DNA of 64,000 nt from Lachnospiraceae bacterium. GTDB lineage: Bacteria; Bacillota; Clostridia; Lachnospirales; Lachnospiraceae. The stretch is from assembly GCA_022845955.1 (NCBI GenBank), contig AP025576.1:1612001-1676000 (forward strand). The letters are read 5' to 3'. Under the pieces are notes generated by a model, which searched no databases, was not told where the DNA came from, and saw only the letters and a list, made by a program, of their open reading frames with translations. Below are positions 35,606 to 45,088 of the stretch, piece after piece; the stretch's first letter is position 1; every line of letters starts with the position of its first letter. The position numbers were made by a program, and so were the translations under genes.

Positions 35606-37918
35606 ATGGCAACAATAGCAGATAGAAGTGATTTTACATTGGAACTGGAGTTTACTGGAATATACAGGGAGAACGAGTCCGCGCACAGGGCGGTACGGGA
35701 AGCCAGATGTCTGGCATGGCAGCTGCCGCGCATCATACTTGATATAGAAGAGGATGATTTGGTGCCGGGGGGATGCCACTATGGTGCGGTTGGCTTTTCC
35801 AGCCAGATTGGCGGTTTTTTATACTATGCCCATGAGGAAAAAATACAGGAGGAAATTGACAGAAGTCAGGATCGTCCGGAATATTGCAGTTTGCTAAAGC
35901 AGATGTGCAGCTTTTGGAAAAAAGAAGACTGCAAATCCAGACTGCGGCGGCGTTATAGCAAGAGGCAGCTTCTTGCTATGCCAGCTGATGACTGGGAAGA
36001 GAAAAAAGCGGTAACTTATCCGCTTTATCGGATAGCAGGAGGAATTTTGGACTTTCAAAAGCTTCTTTCACTGGGCCTTCCGGGACTTATGGATTTGGTG
36101 GAGGAAAAATGCAGTCATGTGCAGCCTGACAGTGAAGAAGAGGGAGTATATGAAGGAATGCGTTTAAGCCTTCAAACACTGCGGGAGATTATACATATTT
36201 ATGAAAAGAGGGCGGCAGAAAAAGTGGTCCTGTTCGGACAGAGAGAAGATACCCCGGCTAACAGAAGGGCGATTTTGCGGATGCAGGCGATTCAGAAAGC
36301 CATGGCATCCATCCAAAAGGAAAAGCCTGTGCATCTTCTGGAAGCTGTGGAATTGTTCTGGATGTACGTACTGGTATCCGAGGTGAGAAATTATGGCCGG
36401 ATTGACAGTTACCTGGGAGGATTTTATGCAGATGATATTGACAGCGGATATCTCACACAGGACGAAGCCGATCTCATCATACAGAAGCTCTGGGAACGGA
36501 TGGGAAAACGCCGCACTATTACGGATGGCCGTATTTTTATAGGGGGAAGAGGGCGGAAGGAAGAGAAAAAAGCAGATCGGCTTGCAAAAGCCTGTATCAA
36601 AGCTACAAGGAAATTAAAAAATCCAGATCCACAGTTATCTCTGCGGTTTTATCAGGGTATGGATCCTGAAATTCTTCAGATGGCCTATGATGCAATTGGT
36701 GAGGGGTGTACCTACCCTATTTTATACAGGGATGAGACGGTTATCGGGGATGTCTGCAAGGCTTTTGAACTGCCGGAGGAAATTGCAGAACATTATGTGC
36801 CGTACGGATGCGGGGAATATGTAATAGACCATGCCAGTTTTGGCACGCCAAGCGGTGTGATCAACCTGATGAAAGGGCTGGAACTGTTTTTATATATACC
36901 GGGCGTACAGAAAGAACCTGATGCGGAGTATCTGCGGTCAGAAGCAGGCAGAAAACGGCTGATGGCCCTGCGGCACGAAGCAGGGATTACTCAATGGGCT
37001 GAAGAATATGAAACTTTTGATCAGTTTTATAAAGCGTATCAAAAATGGATTTCCTTCCATATAGAAATAATGGCAGAACAGGAAAAGCTGGAATATGATT
37101 TCGCAGGGGAGGTCTGCGGCCTGTCTTATCTGTCTATTCTATATGACGACTGTATTGAACGGGGGAAAGGGATTTTTTCCGGTGGTATCCGTTATCTTGG
37201 CGGTACCTTGGAAAGCTACGGAAATGTAAATACGGCGGACAGCCTGACGGCCATCAGAAAGCTGGTATATGAACAGAAGCTGATTGGATGGCGGGAGTTA
37301 TTATGTGCGTTAGATGTTGATTTTAAAGGATATCTTCTGCTTCAGAAAAAGTTGAAGAACTGTCCCAAGTTCGGCAATGATCGGGAAGAAGCAGACAGTA
37401 TGATGAAAGATCTGCACCGATTTGTCTGTCTGACTGCAAAATCACAGGCAAAGCGGGTGGGGCTGGACAGTTATTTAGTAGTAGTGATTAATAACAGTGC
37501 GAATACAACGCTGGGACTTCTTACCGGAGCAGGTGCGGACGGAAGGAAGGCCTGTATGCCTATGGCAAATGCTAACAGCCCACAGGCGGGAGCGGATCGA
37601 AACGGAGTAACAGCAGTACTTAATTCCATGCTGCGCATAGATACGGATATTCATGCAGGAGCGGTGCAGAATATTAAGTTCTCAAAGGAAACTTTTAATG
37701 ATTCCCGGTCTGCGGCAGTTAAAGTAATAGAGAGCTATTTTGAACGCGGCGGGGCACAGCTCATGATTACGGTGGAAGGCCGGGAAGATTTGGAAAATGC
37801 CCTGAAACGACCGCAGGACTATATGGGGCTCCTGGTAAGGGTGGGCGGTTTCTCAGCCAGGTTTGTGGAACTGTCTAAAGAAGTGCAGAGTGAAATTTTA
37901 AGTCGCAGCTGCTATTAA
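35606..37918 (+). CDS. Glycyl-radical enzyme of uncertain class (Cys-Gly-Glu active site)
   Basis: Predicted 770-residue enzyme of the pyruvate formate-lyase superfamily. The glycine-radical loop reads RVGGFSA with the radical site at G748. The thiyl Cys lies in PYGCGEY as C402, and E404 two residues on corresponds to the general base of the Cys-x-Glu dehydratase and lyase classes, so it is not a PFL (which has Cys-Cys). The x position is Gly, unlike the GCVE of choline lyase and glycerol dehydratase. An activase gene follows after 50 bases. ATG 35606 has a strong ribosome-binding site. The substrate is unknown; a sugar- or diol-derived dehydration is inferred from the setting. Confidence 0.85.
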   Translation: MATIADRSDFTLELEFTGIYRENESAHRAVREARCLAWQLPRIILDIEEDDLVPGGCHYGAVGFSSQIGGFLYYAHEEKIQEEIDRSQDRPEYCSLLKQMCSFWKKEDCKSRLRRRYSKRQLLAMPADDWEEKKAVTYPLYRIAGGILDFQKLLSLGLPGLMDLVEEKCSHVQPDSEEEGVYEGMRLSLQTLREIIHIYEKRAAEKVVLFGQREDTPANRRAILRMQAIQKAMASIQKEKPVHLLEAVELFWMYVLVSEVRNYGRIDSYLGGFYADDIDSGYLTQDEADLIIQKLWERMGKRRTITDGRIFIGGRGRKEEKKADRLAKACIKATRKLKNPDPQLSLRFYQGMDPEILQMAYDAIGEGCTYPILYRDETVIGDVCKAFELPEEIAEHYVPYGCGEYVIDHASFGTPSGVINLMKGLELFLYIPGVQKEPDAEYLRSEAGRKRLMALRHEAGITQWAEEYETFDQFYKAYQKWISFHIEIMAEQEKLEYDFAGEVCGLSYLSILYDDCIERGKGIFSGGIRYLGGTLESYGNVNTADSLTAIRKLVYEQKLIGWRELLCALDVDFKGYLLLQKKLKNCPKFGNDREEADSMMKDLHRFVCLTAKSQAKRVGLDSYLVVVINNSANTTLGLLTGAGADGRKACMPMANANSPQAGADRNGVTAVLNSMLRIDTDIHAGAVQNIKFSKETFNDSRSAAVKVIESYFERGGAQLMITVEGREDLENALKRPQDYMGLLVRVGGFSARFVELSKEVQSEILSRSCY

Positions 37919-37968
37919 TTTTAGGTATTATAAACACTTGCCGGTATATAACAGCTTTGGAGGAAAAG

Positions 37969-38856
37969 ATGACAGGAGAGATTTTTTCAATAGAGCGATT
38001 TTCGCTCCATGATGGTCCGGGGATACGGACAAGCATTTTCTTAAAAGGGTGTTCTTTACATTGTATTTGGTGTCATAATCCGGAAAGCCATGAGAAAGGA
38101 CCTGTGCTGCAGTATTTGGAGAAGGAATGTGCCGGCTGTATTGCTTGTGTATCGGCTTGTCCTGTCAATGCTCACTGTTTTGTAAAGGGCCGGCATTTGA
38201 TTGACCGAAAAAAATGTACGGGCTGCGGAACGTGTAGTCTGGTTTGCCCGGGAGATGCATTGAAGATTTGGGGCAAAACTTATAGGATCGAGGAAGTCAT
38301 GCAGGTGATTTTAAAGGATGCCTCCTATTATGGAACAGATGGAGGGGTCACCCTTTCCGGCGGAGAACCGCTTTTGCAGCCGGAATTTGCTGCAGAACTA
38401 TTAAGAGAATGTAAAGACCGGGGAATCGGGACCTGTGTGGAAACCGCGGGATGTGTACCACAAGAAGCCTTTTATAGAGTTCTGGATACCACGGATTTAT
38501 TTTTGTATGACTATAAGCTCGACAGTCAGGATCAGATGAACCGTTATACCGGGGGAAGTCTGAAAAGGGTGATGGAAAATCTGGAGCTGCTGGTGAAACA
38601 TAAAAAAAGAGTGGTACTGCGCTGTCCCATCATACCAGGAATTAATGACACGCAGGAACATATTGAGGCAATCGCAGCGCTGGCGGACAGATTTTCATTA
38701 GACAATATCGATATCATGCCATATCACGGGTATGGTGAAGATAAATGGAGGCAGGCAGGAAAAAAATATGTGCTTTCGGGACTTCCCAATATGGGAAAAG
38801 AAACGGCGGCGCTCTACCGGGAAAAGATATATGCCTTCAGGAAAAAGACAGTGTAA
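37969..38856 (+). CDS. Glycyl-radical enzyme activating enzyme (radical SAM)
   Basis: Predicted 295-residue activase. The SAM cluster motif is C28-SLH-C32-IW-C35 (CX3CX2C). A two-cluster ferredoxin insert follows with CAGCIACVSACP and CTGCGTCSLVCP, then the GGVTLSGGEPLLQ SAM-binding motif. This insert is typical of activases for the dehydratase and decarboxylase class rather than of PflA. It should install the radical on G748 of the enzyme encoded upstream. ATG 37969 follows TGGAGG. It is not a sulfatase-maturing enzyme, which would carry a different cluster domain. Confidence 0.93.
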   Translation: MTGEIFSIERFSLHDGPGIRTSIFLKGCSLHCIWCHNPESHEKGPVLQYLEKECAGCIACVSACPVNAHCFVKGRHLIDRKKCTGCGTCSLVCPGDALKIWGKTYRIEEVMQVILKDASYYGTDGGVTLSGGEPLLQPEFAAELLRECKDRGIGTCVETAGCVPQEAFYRVLDTTDLFLYDYKLDSQDQMNRYTGGSLKRVMENLELLVKHKKRVVLRCPIIPGINDTQEHIEAIAALADRFSLDNIDIMPYHGYGEDKWRQAGKKYVLSGLPNMGKETAALYREKIYAFRKKTV

Positions 38857-38983
38857 ACCTCACCCACGAAATTCCAAACAGAAAGTTACGCTTGCGGTAT
38901 TATATAAGAGTGGTATCCTGTATTTATAAGTATTACCGGAAATGGAGTACCGCTATATTGCCGGTTTCAGGGGGAAGCGAATT

Positions 38984-41440
38984 ATGGGACAATCCGACAA
39001 AAGACAGGAAGACTTCTGGTTCACCCTGCTTCGCAGGGAGGAGGAACGTGCGCTGTGGCATCCGGAGCTGGAACTGATTTTTGTGTTAAAAGGGACGGGC
39101 CGGGTGTGCCTGATGCAGAACGGGCCGGTATACCGCATCAATGAGGGGGATATTTTTGCCGTCAACAGCTTTCAGATACTGGAGCTTGAGCTGGACGGGG
39201 ATGCGTATGCGCTGTCGCTGTCAATTTCCCTGCATTATCTGACCTCCATCAGTCCGGAGCTGCTCAGCCATAAGGTAAACTGCCGCTCCTTCCTGTATCC
39301 GAAGGACAGGCAGGGGCTCTATGATGTGCTGCGCCGGAATCTGGCGCGGGCTTTTCAGGCACAGTATAAGTATGAGATGAGGCAGTCGCTTTCATTAAAG
39401 AACCGGATTGCAGCGCTGCTTGAGAATCTGGTTCAGTATTTCCGGGAGGAAGAGGAACCGCAGCCGGAGGGCGGCAGCTGGGAACGGCTGAAGCCGGCTA
39501 TTGATTACATCCAGAACAACTACAGGGATCCGATTACTCTGGAGGATTTGTCGGAGCATACCTTCCTGAGCCGTACCTGCATTTCACACAGCTTCCGCAG
39601 GTATTTGGGCGTGTCCTGTATGGAATATCTGGCGCGGGTACGTATCTGCCATGCAGTCCGGATGATGTACGGCAGGGAAACGCTGACGGAGATCGCTTAT
39701 AACAGCGGCTTCCCCAATGTGAACGCCATGATTAAGGCGTTTAAGCAGTATCGTGGAATGACACCGGGAGAATACCGGAAGCAGGCCGCGCAGCCGCAGA
39801 CAGCTTTGCAGCCGGCGGCGGAGGAGCCGGATGAAATGAACCACGTTTTCTCTTCTCTGATGAATTATGCGCTGGAAGATCCGGAGGTGAAGCAGCCGAA
39901 AGAAACGGTACGGGAACTGATGATAGATCTGGAGGGCAGGAAACCGCGCATTACCCAGCACTGGAAGCGGATTATGAATGCCGGCTATGCGAGAGAACTG
40001 CTGGACGGAGCGAGACAGCAGGAAATAATTCTGCTGCAGAAGCAGATAGGATTCGAGTATATCCGGGTAAAGGGGATTCTTGATGATGATATGTGTCTGC
40101 TTCGGACGGATATGAATGGAAACAGGGTGAAAAATTTTACCTATGTGGATGAGGCCATCGATTTTATTGTGTCTGCCGGGGCAAAGCCCATGGTGGAGTT
40201 AAGCAGTATGCCCAGGCTTTTGGCGCGCAGTGTATCCATTCCGTCCATGCGGGCGGGAGTATTCTCCTATCCGGAATCCCTGGAAGCGTGGAGGGATCTG
40301 ATTCAAAGCCTGCTGGAACATCTGGCAGAGCGCCACGGCAGGGAACGGGTGCGGCAGTGGCTGTTTGCTCCATGGCTGATTCCCGATTATGTGGATTTCG
40401 GGGTATGCACGGCGGGGGAATATGAGGAAATTTACGCAGTCACCTACGAGACAATAAAATCCGTATGCGGTAATTTCCTTGTATGCGGGCCGGGAACGAC
40501 GGACTGCCGGAAATATCTGCCGCAGTTTCTTGCCATGTGCCGCAGGAGAGACTGCATGCCGGATATTATCACTTTCCGTTCCTTTGCCGCAGTGAACCCG
40601 GAGGAGGAAGAGGATGGTCTGAACCTGATAGCGGGGAATGAAAGCTTTCCCATGGCTGTCAGCAGGGATGAGGATATTCTTTTCCATCTGTCCCGGGAGG
40701 TTCATAGGATTTTAGACCAGGCGGGGGCAGGAGAGCTTCCGCTGGTGCTGGAGGAGTGGAGCAGTACGATTTGGCAGAGGGATTTGTGCAATGACACCTG
40801 TTATAAATCGGCGTACCTGTTTAAAAACGTTTTGGAAAACAATGACCAGTTCAGCGGGATGGGGTACTTTTCGTTAAATGACAGGCTGGATGAGATCCCG
40901 CCTGTGCCGCAGATGTTCTGCGGCGGCTTCGGACTGTTTACCAAAAACAGCGTGAAAAAGAGCGCTTACCGGGCAATGGAACTTCTGGCTCAGATGGGCG
41001 ACCGGCTGCTGGAAAAGGGCAGCGGATACTTTATTTCACAGCGGAATGAGGAGATACAGATTTTCCTATATAATTATTGTCATTATGATCTGCTCTACCG
41101 CTACCGCCATACGGTAAATATGACGCAGACCAACCGATATCATGTATTTCAGCCGAAGGAGGCGGAAGCCTTTTTCATCCAGCTGTCCCATCCGGTACCG
41201 GGGAAATACCGTATTAAACGGTACGCAATTACAAGACAGGGCGGCAGCAGCTATGACGCATGGCTGCGCATGGGAGCACCGGAAACGCTTACCCGGGAGG
41301 AGACAGCGTTTCTCGAAGCGGGATCGTATCCTGAATACCGTACGGATTGTGTAGAAGTGCAGGGAGAGGAGCCGGTTCTGAATATCAGAGCCAGTGTGAA
41401 GCCCCTTGAGGTCATGCTTATTAAAATACAGAGAGAATAA
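38984..41440 (+). CDS. AraC-family regulator fused to a GH39 xylosidase-like domain
   Basis: Predicted 818-residue protein. The N-terminus (1-150) is a cupin-like sensor, residues 168-267 are the AraC double helix-turn-helix, and about 310-818 form a GH39-like barrel and beta sandwich. In the usual WNEP acid/base position the sequence reads WLFAPWL (residues 459-465), so the acid/base Glu is lost. A Glu in LEEWSS (E591) remains at the nucleophile position. The GH39 part may bind, rather than cleave, a sugar. I chose ATG 38984 because AGGGGGAA precedes it; ATG 38942 is the alternative. It probably controls the adjacent GPH transporter and esterase genes. Confidence 0.88.
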   Translation: MGQSDKRQEDFWFTLLRREEERALWHPELELIFVLKGTGRVCLMQNGPVYRINEGDIFAVNSFQILELELDGDAYALSLSISLHYLTSISPELLSHKVNCRSFLYPKDRQGLYDVLRRNLARAFQAQYKYEMRQSLSLKNRIAALLENLVQYFREEEEPQPEGGSWERLKPAIDYIQNNYRDPITLEDLSEHTFLSRTCISHSFRRYLGVSCMEYLARVRICHAVRMMYGRETLTEIAYNSGFPNVNAMIKAFKQYRGMTPGEYRKQAAQPQTALQPAAEEPDEMNHVFSSLMNYALEDPEVKQPKETVRELMIDLEGRKPRITQHWKRIMNAGYARELLDGARQQEIILLQKQIGFEYIRVKGILDDDMCLLRTDMNGNRVKNFTYVDEAIDFIVSAGAKPMVELSSMPRLLARSVSIPSMRAGVFSYPESLEAWRDLIQSLLEHLAERHGRERVRQWLFAPWLIPDYVDFGVCTAGEYEEIYAVTYETIKSVCGNFLVCGPGTTDCRKYLPQFLAMCRRRDCMPDIITFRSFAAVNPEEEEDGLNLIAGNESFPMAVSRDEDILFHLSREVHRILDQAGAGELPLVLEEWSSTIWQRDLCNDTCYKSAYLFKNVLENNDQFSGMGYFSLNDRLDEIPPVPQMFCGGFGLFTKNSVKKSAYRAMELLAQMGDRLLEKGSGYFISQRNEEIQIFLYNYCHYDLLYRYRHTVNMTQTNRYHVFQPKEAEAFFIQLSHPVPGKYRIKRYAITRQGGSSYDAWLRMGAPETLTREETAFLEAGSYPEYRTDCVEVQGEEPVLNIRASVKPLEVMLIKIQRE

Positions 41441-41478
41441 GAAATGGCAGGATGCTTGCTGCCTTCACGTATTTACAC

Positions 41479-41502
41479 GGCCTGTGCAGAAAAGGCACAG
41501 GC
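41479..41502 (+). terminator. Hairpin after the AraC-GH39 gene
   Basis: Perfect 9-bp arms GGCCTGTGC/GCACAGGCC with a 6-base loop lie 38 bases after the stop. The tail is only TGTTTAA, so termination is probable but not certain. Confidence 0.55.
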
Positions 41503-41653
41503 CTGTTTAAAGGATCGGCGCGAATCATCAAATCCTGTCTTTTTCGTCATGAATTGTTGCTGCTGCGGAATGCGGAAGAAAAATCCTATCCGAAATCTGG
41601 CAAGGAAGGGGGAAAAAGCGGGGGGAAATGCGGTATCCTCCGGAAGTTCTTTT

Positions 41654-41670
41654 TTGTATAGTTAATACAA
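41654..41670. promoter_or_regulatory. Palindrome TTGTAT-AGTTA-ATACAA upstream of the GPH transporter gene
   Basis: A 6-bp inverted repeat with a 5-base centre sits about 29 bases before the transporter start, just ahead of its AAAGGAGGAG site. It could be an operator of the promoter region. Confidence 0.35.
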
Positions 41671-41698
41671 CAAAACGAACCAAAGGAGGAGCGGTTAT

Positions 41699-43087
41699 AT
41701 GGGTGGAAAAGCAGCGGAGGCAAAGCATTCCGTACAGGCGCAAAAAATAGGGATATTTGAGAAGGTAGCCTATGGAGGAGGGGATTTGGCCAGTAACCTG
41801 ATTCTCGTTCTGACCTCAACATTTGTAACCTTTTTTTATACGGATGCGCTTGGGCTGAATGCGGCAATTATCGGAAGCATTATGATGTTTTCAAGACTGG
41901 CGGACGGGTTCACGGATATTTTTATGGGCTACGTGATGGATCGGGTAAAAACGAAGTACGGCAAGGCGAGACACTGGATGCTCTGGCTTGCCGTGCCTAT
42001 AGGAATTGCCTGCGTGCTCGTATTCCTGGTTCCCAATACGGGAAATCTGGGAAAATACATATATGTGGCAATTACCTATAATCTGGTCACCACATTTTTG
42101 TATACCATGATCAATATCCCTTACGGAGCGCTTACTTCTTTAATGAGCCGTGATCAGGGAGAACGTACGGTAATCAACATTTTCCGTATGTTTATGGCAC
42201 AATGTGGTTCCCTGCTTATCAATGCATTTACCCTTCCCTTCGTAAATGCCATGGGAGGAAGCAATCAGCAGAAGAGCTGGATCCTTGTTTCCATTATTTA
42301 TGCAGTGGTGGCGGCAGCGCTTTTCTTCCTTTGCTTTGCAAAGACAAAGGAGCGAGTGCGGGTATCCTCTGTACAGAAAGAAACCGTCAGCTTTGTAAAG
42401 GGCTTCAAGCTTCTTCTGAAGAATAATTACTGGCTCATCATTGTGGGTATCTGGGTATGTACCGCTCTTGGAATGTCCCTGGGGATGGGAGTGGGTACTT
42501 ATTATGCGAAGTGGATTCTGGGCAACGAGAACCTGGCAGGATTTATTACGGCAGTATCCATTGTGCCGGTGCTGGTATGTATGCCTGCCGTGGCGCCGCT
42601 GAGCAAAAAATACGGAAAGCGTGACGTAGCTTTTACAGGCAGCATTATCAGCCTTGCAGGTCAGGTGCTTATGCTGTTTAATCCCACAAGCGGAGGATGG
42701 CTGATTGCATGCTCTCTGATTAAAGGGGTGGGAAATGCAGCTCTTACCGGAACTCTGTTTGCCATGGTGGCAGATACCATTGAGTATGGGCAGTGGAAAA
42801 CAGGAACCCGTGTGGAGGGCATGCTTTATTCCAGCACGACTTTTGGGGCAAAAATCGGCGCGGGCGTAGGCGGCGCGGCAGCGTTGGCCATCATCGGTGC
42901 AGCAGGTTATAATGGACTTGCGGCCGTACAGCCGGAAACTGCCGTTGCGGCAATTAAGAATCTTTATCTGGCGGCACCTATTCCGTTTATGCTGGCCATT
43001 CCGGTATTCTATTATTTTTATAAGCTGGATAAACTGTATCCGACAGTAATGGCAGACTTACAGAAACGTGAGACAGAGGGAAAATAA
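41699..43087 (+). CDS. GPH-family glycoside:cation symporter
   Basis: Predicted 462-residue membrane protein with about twelve transmembrane segments. The N-terminal YGGGDLASNL and the loop MDRVKTKYGKARHWMLW are signatures of the glycoside-pentoside-hexuronide family. Members bring in oligosaccharides or glucuronides with Na+ or H+. AAAGGAGGAG precedes ATG 41699. The gene lies between the GH39-linked regulator and an esterase gene 71 bases downstream, so a xyloside or acylated glycoside is a reasonable but unproven cargo. Confidence 0.92.
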   Translation: MGGKAAEAKHSVQAQKIGIFEKVAYGGGDLASNLILVLTSTFVTFFYTDALGLNAAIIGSIMMFSRLADGFTDIFMGYVMDRVKTKYGKARHWMLWLAVPIGIACVLVFLVPNTGNLGKYIYVAITYNLVTTFLYTMINIPYGALTSLMSRDQGERTVINIFRMFMAQCGSLLINAFTLPFVNAMGGSNQQKSWILVSIIYAVVAAALFFLCFAKTKERVRVSSVQKETVSFVKGFKLLLKNNYWLIIVGIWVCTALGMSLGMGVGTYYAKWILGNENLAGFITAVSIVPVLVCMPAVAPLSKKYGKRDVAFTGSIISLAGQVLMLFNPTSGGWLIACSLIKGVGNAALTGTLFAMVADTIEYGQWKTGTRVEGMLYSSTTFGAKIGAGVGGAAALAIIGAAGYNGLAAVQPETAVAAIKNLYLAAPIPFMLAIPVFYYFYKLDKLYPTVMADLQKRETEGK

Positions 43088-43158
43088 CAGAAAACAGCAA
43101 GGACTTGTCTGAATTGCTGCAATAAAAGTCATTCAGAGTGAAATAGGAGGATTTAAAA

Positions 43159-44716
43159 ATGGCTAAAAATTTTAACTACGATGATGTACCCGTGGTGGAA
43201 ACCACCGGGGGACGGCTGAAGGGATTTCTCTATGAAGGAGCCTATATTTACAGAGGGGTGCCTTATGCATATGCGGATCGTTTCCAAATGCCGGAGGAAA
43301 CATCCTGGGAGGGCGTAAAAGATGCCACCTCCTACGGGTTTGTGTGTCCGCTGATGAGCCAGGATACTCCCAGTGCGGAGCTGATGGTACCGCACCGTTA
43401 CTGGCCGCAGGATGAACACTGCCAGAACCTGAATATCTGGACAAAGTCTCTGGATAAGGAAGCTAAAAAACCGGTGGTGGTATGGCTGCACGGCGGCGGA
43501 TATTTTGCAGGTTCCTCTATTGAGCAGGTTGCTTATGACGGATATAACATGTGCATGGAGGGAGATGTGGTAGTGGTTTCCGTCAATCACCGTCTGAACC
43601 TGCTGGGATATCTGGATCTGTCCCCCTTTGGAGAAAAATACAAAAATTCCGGAAATGCGGGCCATGCGGATATGGTGGCGGCGCTTCGCTGGGTACATAA
43701 AAATATCGCTCGGTTCGGCGGTGATCCTGGGAACGTTACCATCTTCGGACAGTCCGGAGGCGGTATGAAGGTGGCCGACCTGATGCAGATTCCGGATGCT
43801 GACGGCCTGTTCCAAAAGGGCATGATTATGAGCGGCGTTGGGGATGCATCAACCCTGCCGATCTGCCGCGGCGACGGCCGTGAGATAGTTGGAGCGCTGC
43901 TCGACCGGCTGGGATTTGAGGAAAAAGATGTGGAGAAGCTGGAGAGCGTACCTTATTATGCGCTGGCAGAGGCCTACGCCAAGGTAAGCGCGCCGATTGC
44001 CATGAAAGGCGGCTATGTGGGAGGTTCCCCGCTGTTAAACGATTATTATTTCGGCAGCCCGCTGGAGTGCGGATTCCGTGAGCATGCGTATCAGATTCCT
44101 CTTTTGATCGGTTCCGTATTCGGGGAGTTCGCATTCCTGCCGGAAAGCTATGATAAAACCAGACTGTCCGAGAAGGAGACCAGAGAGATCATCGCAAAAG
44201 TTTACGGAGAACATACGGATGAAATGATAGCTGCCTTTGCCAAAGCCTATCCCGGAAAATATGCCACTGATCTGTTGAATGTGGACCGTGTGATGCGGCA
44301 GCCCTCCAAACGTCTGGCAAAGCTTCATGCGAAAGGCGGTGCCGGAACATATCTTTATAACTTTACCCTTGAATTCCCGATCCGGCACCAGAAAATCGCA
44401 TGGCACTGCTCGGATATCCCCTTCTTTTTCCATAACACCGATAAGGTGGAGGTATGCGGTATCCAGGGGGGGGTCCGACGAGCTGGAGGCGCAGATGTTC
44501 GGTGCACTGATGACCTTTGTGCGTACCGGCAGGCCGGGACATTCCGGGCTTCCTCAGTGGGATGCGGTAACGGAGGAAAAAGAACCGACCATGATTTTTG
44601 ATCGCCGCTGTGAGGTGCGGGATCATTATGATGACGCTTTATATGAGCTGATTGACAGTATTCTTCCGCCCTTTAACCTGATGGAAATGATGATGAATCA
44701 GAATGTCCAGCACTGA
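43159..44716 (+). CDS. Type-B carboxylesterase, interrupted by a +1 frameshift in a G8 tract
   Basis: The family match runs over about 518 codons, but the frame changes at the G8 run 44466-44473. Read as written, translation ends at 44601 after a spurious tail (480 residues). With one G fewer, the frame continues through GGSDELEAQMFGALMTFV to the stop at 44716. The nucleophile S199 in FGQSGGG and the probable catalytic H416 in AWHCSDIP lie upstream of the tract, so the truncated form keeps the catalytic residues but loses its C-terminal about 85 residues. Sequencing error, phase variation or a decayed gene are the options. No signal peptide is seen. Confidence 0.85.
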
Positions 44717-45010
44717 TTGTGCGTGAAGAACAGGGATGGTTACCATTTACAGCCCCTTTTCCCGCCGCCCTGTGGTTTTGCCTGCCCGGTTTTCCATGCG
44801 GGCGGCAGGCCAGGCGCATGCTTGCCTGTATTTGACTTGTTTCAGGGGTGAGGAACAGTACACGTCCTCCAGTTAGTTCTTTTCTGGGCTGCGAATAAAG
44901 CCTTGCCGGGAAGGCAACATTCCTAAACAGGATACGTTTCTGTTGGAGCGGGTCCGCACCAGCTGCCCTCAGCGGTATGGAAGGAAGGTCTGGGAATAAA
45001 AATAAAAAAC
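44717..45010. other. Intergenic region with one GC-rich hairpin
   Basis: About 300 bases between the esterase and LacI genes hold no credible gene. Arms GCCGCCC (44764-44770) and GGGCGGC (44800-44806) can pair, with CCTGCCCG inside as an alternative partner. No T-tract follows, so terminator function is doubtful. Confidence 0.5.
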
Positions 45011-45013
45011 AGG

Positions 45014-45041
45014 TTGATTATTTGCAAATATGCTGTATAAT
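45014..45041 (+). promoter_or_regulatory. Sigma-A promoter of the LacI-family regulator gene
   Basis: TTGATT (45014-45019) and a perfect TATAAT (45036-45041) lie 16 bp apart. The operator at 45053-45066 begins about 12 bases after the -10, so repressor binding would block transcription. Confidence 0.75.
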
Positions 45042-45052
45042 AAAACCATCAA

Positions 45053-45066
45053 CGTTTGCGCACACG
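45053..45066. promoter_or_regulatory. LacI-type operator, copy 1 (autoregulatory)
   Basis: CGTTTGCGCACACG is a near-palindrome matching the other two copies at 46112 and 46174. It covers the likely transcription start of the regulator gene. Confidence 0.7.
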
Positions 45067-45088
45067 AAAAAAATACCCGGGGGTATTC

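Noticed and set aside
37969..38856. Radical SAM protein as the sulfatase-maturing enzyme
   Set aside because: Its CX3CX2C motif with a ferredoxin insert and its place after a glycyl-radical enzyme gene identify it as the activase.
41444..41665. Open frame after the AraC-GH39 gene (73 codons)
   Set aside because: It runs through a terminator-like hairpin, has no family motif and overlaps the transporter's promoter region; a chance frame.
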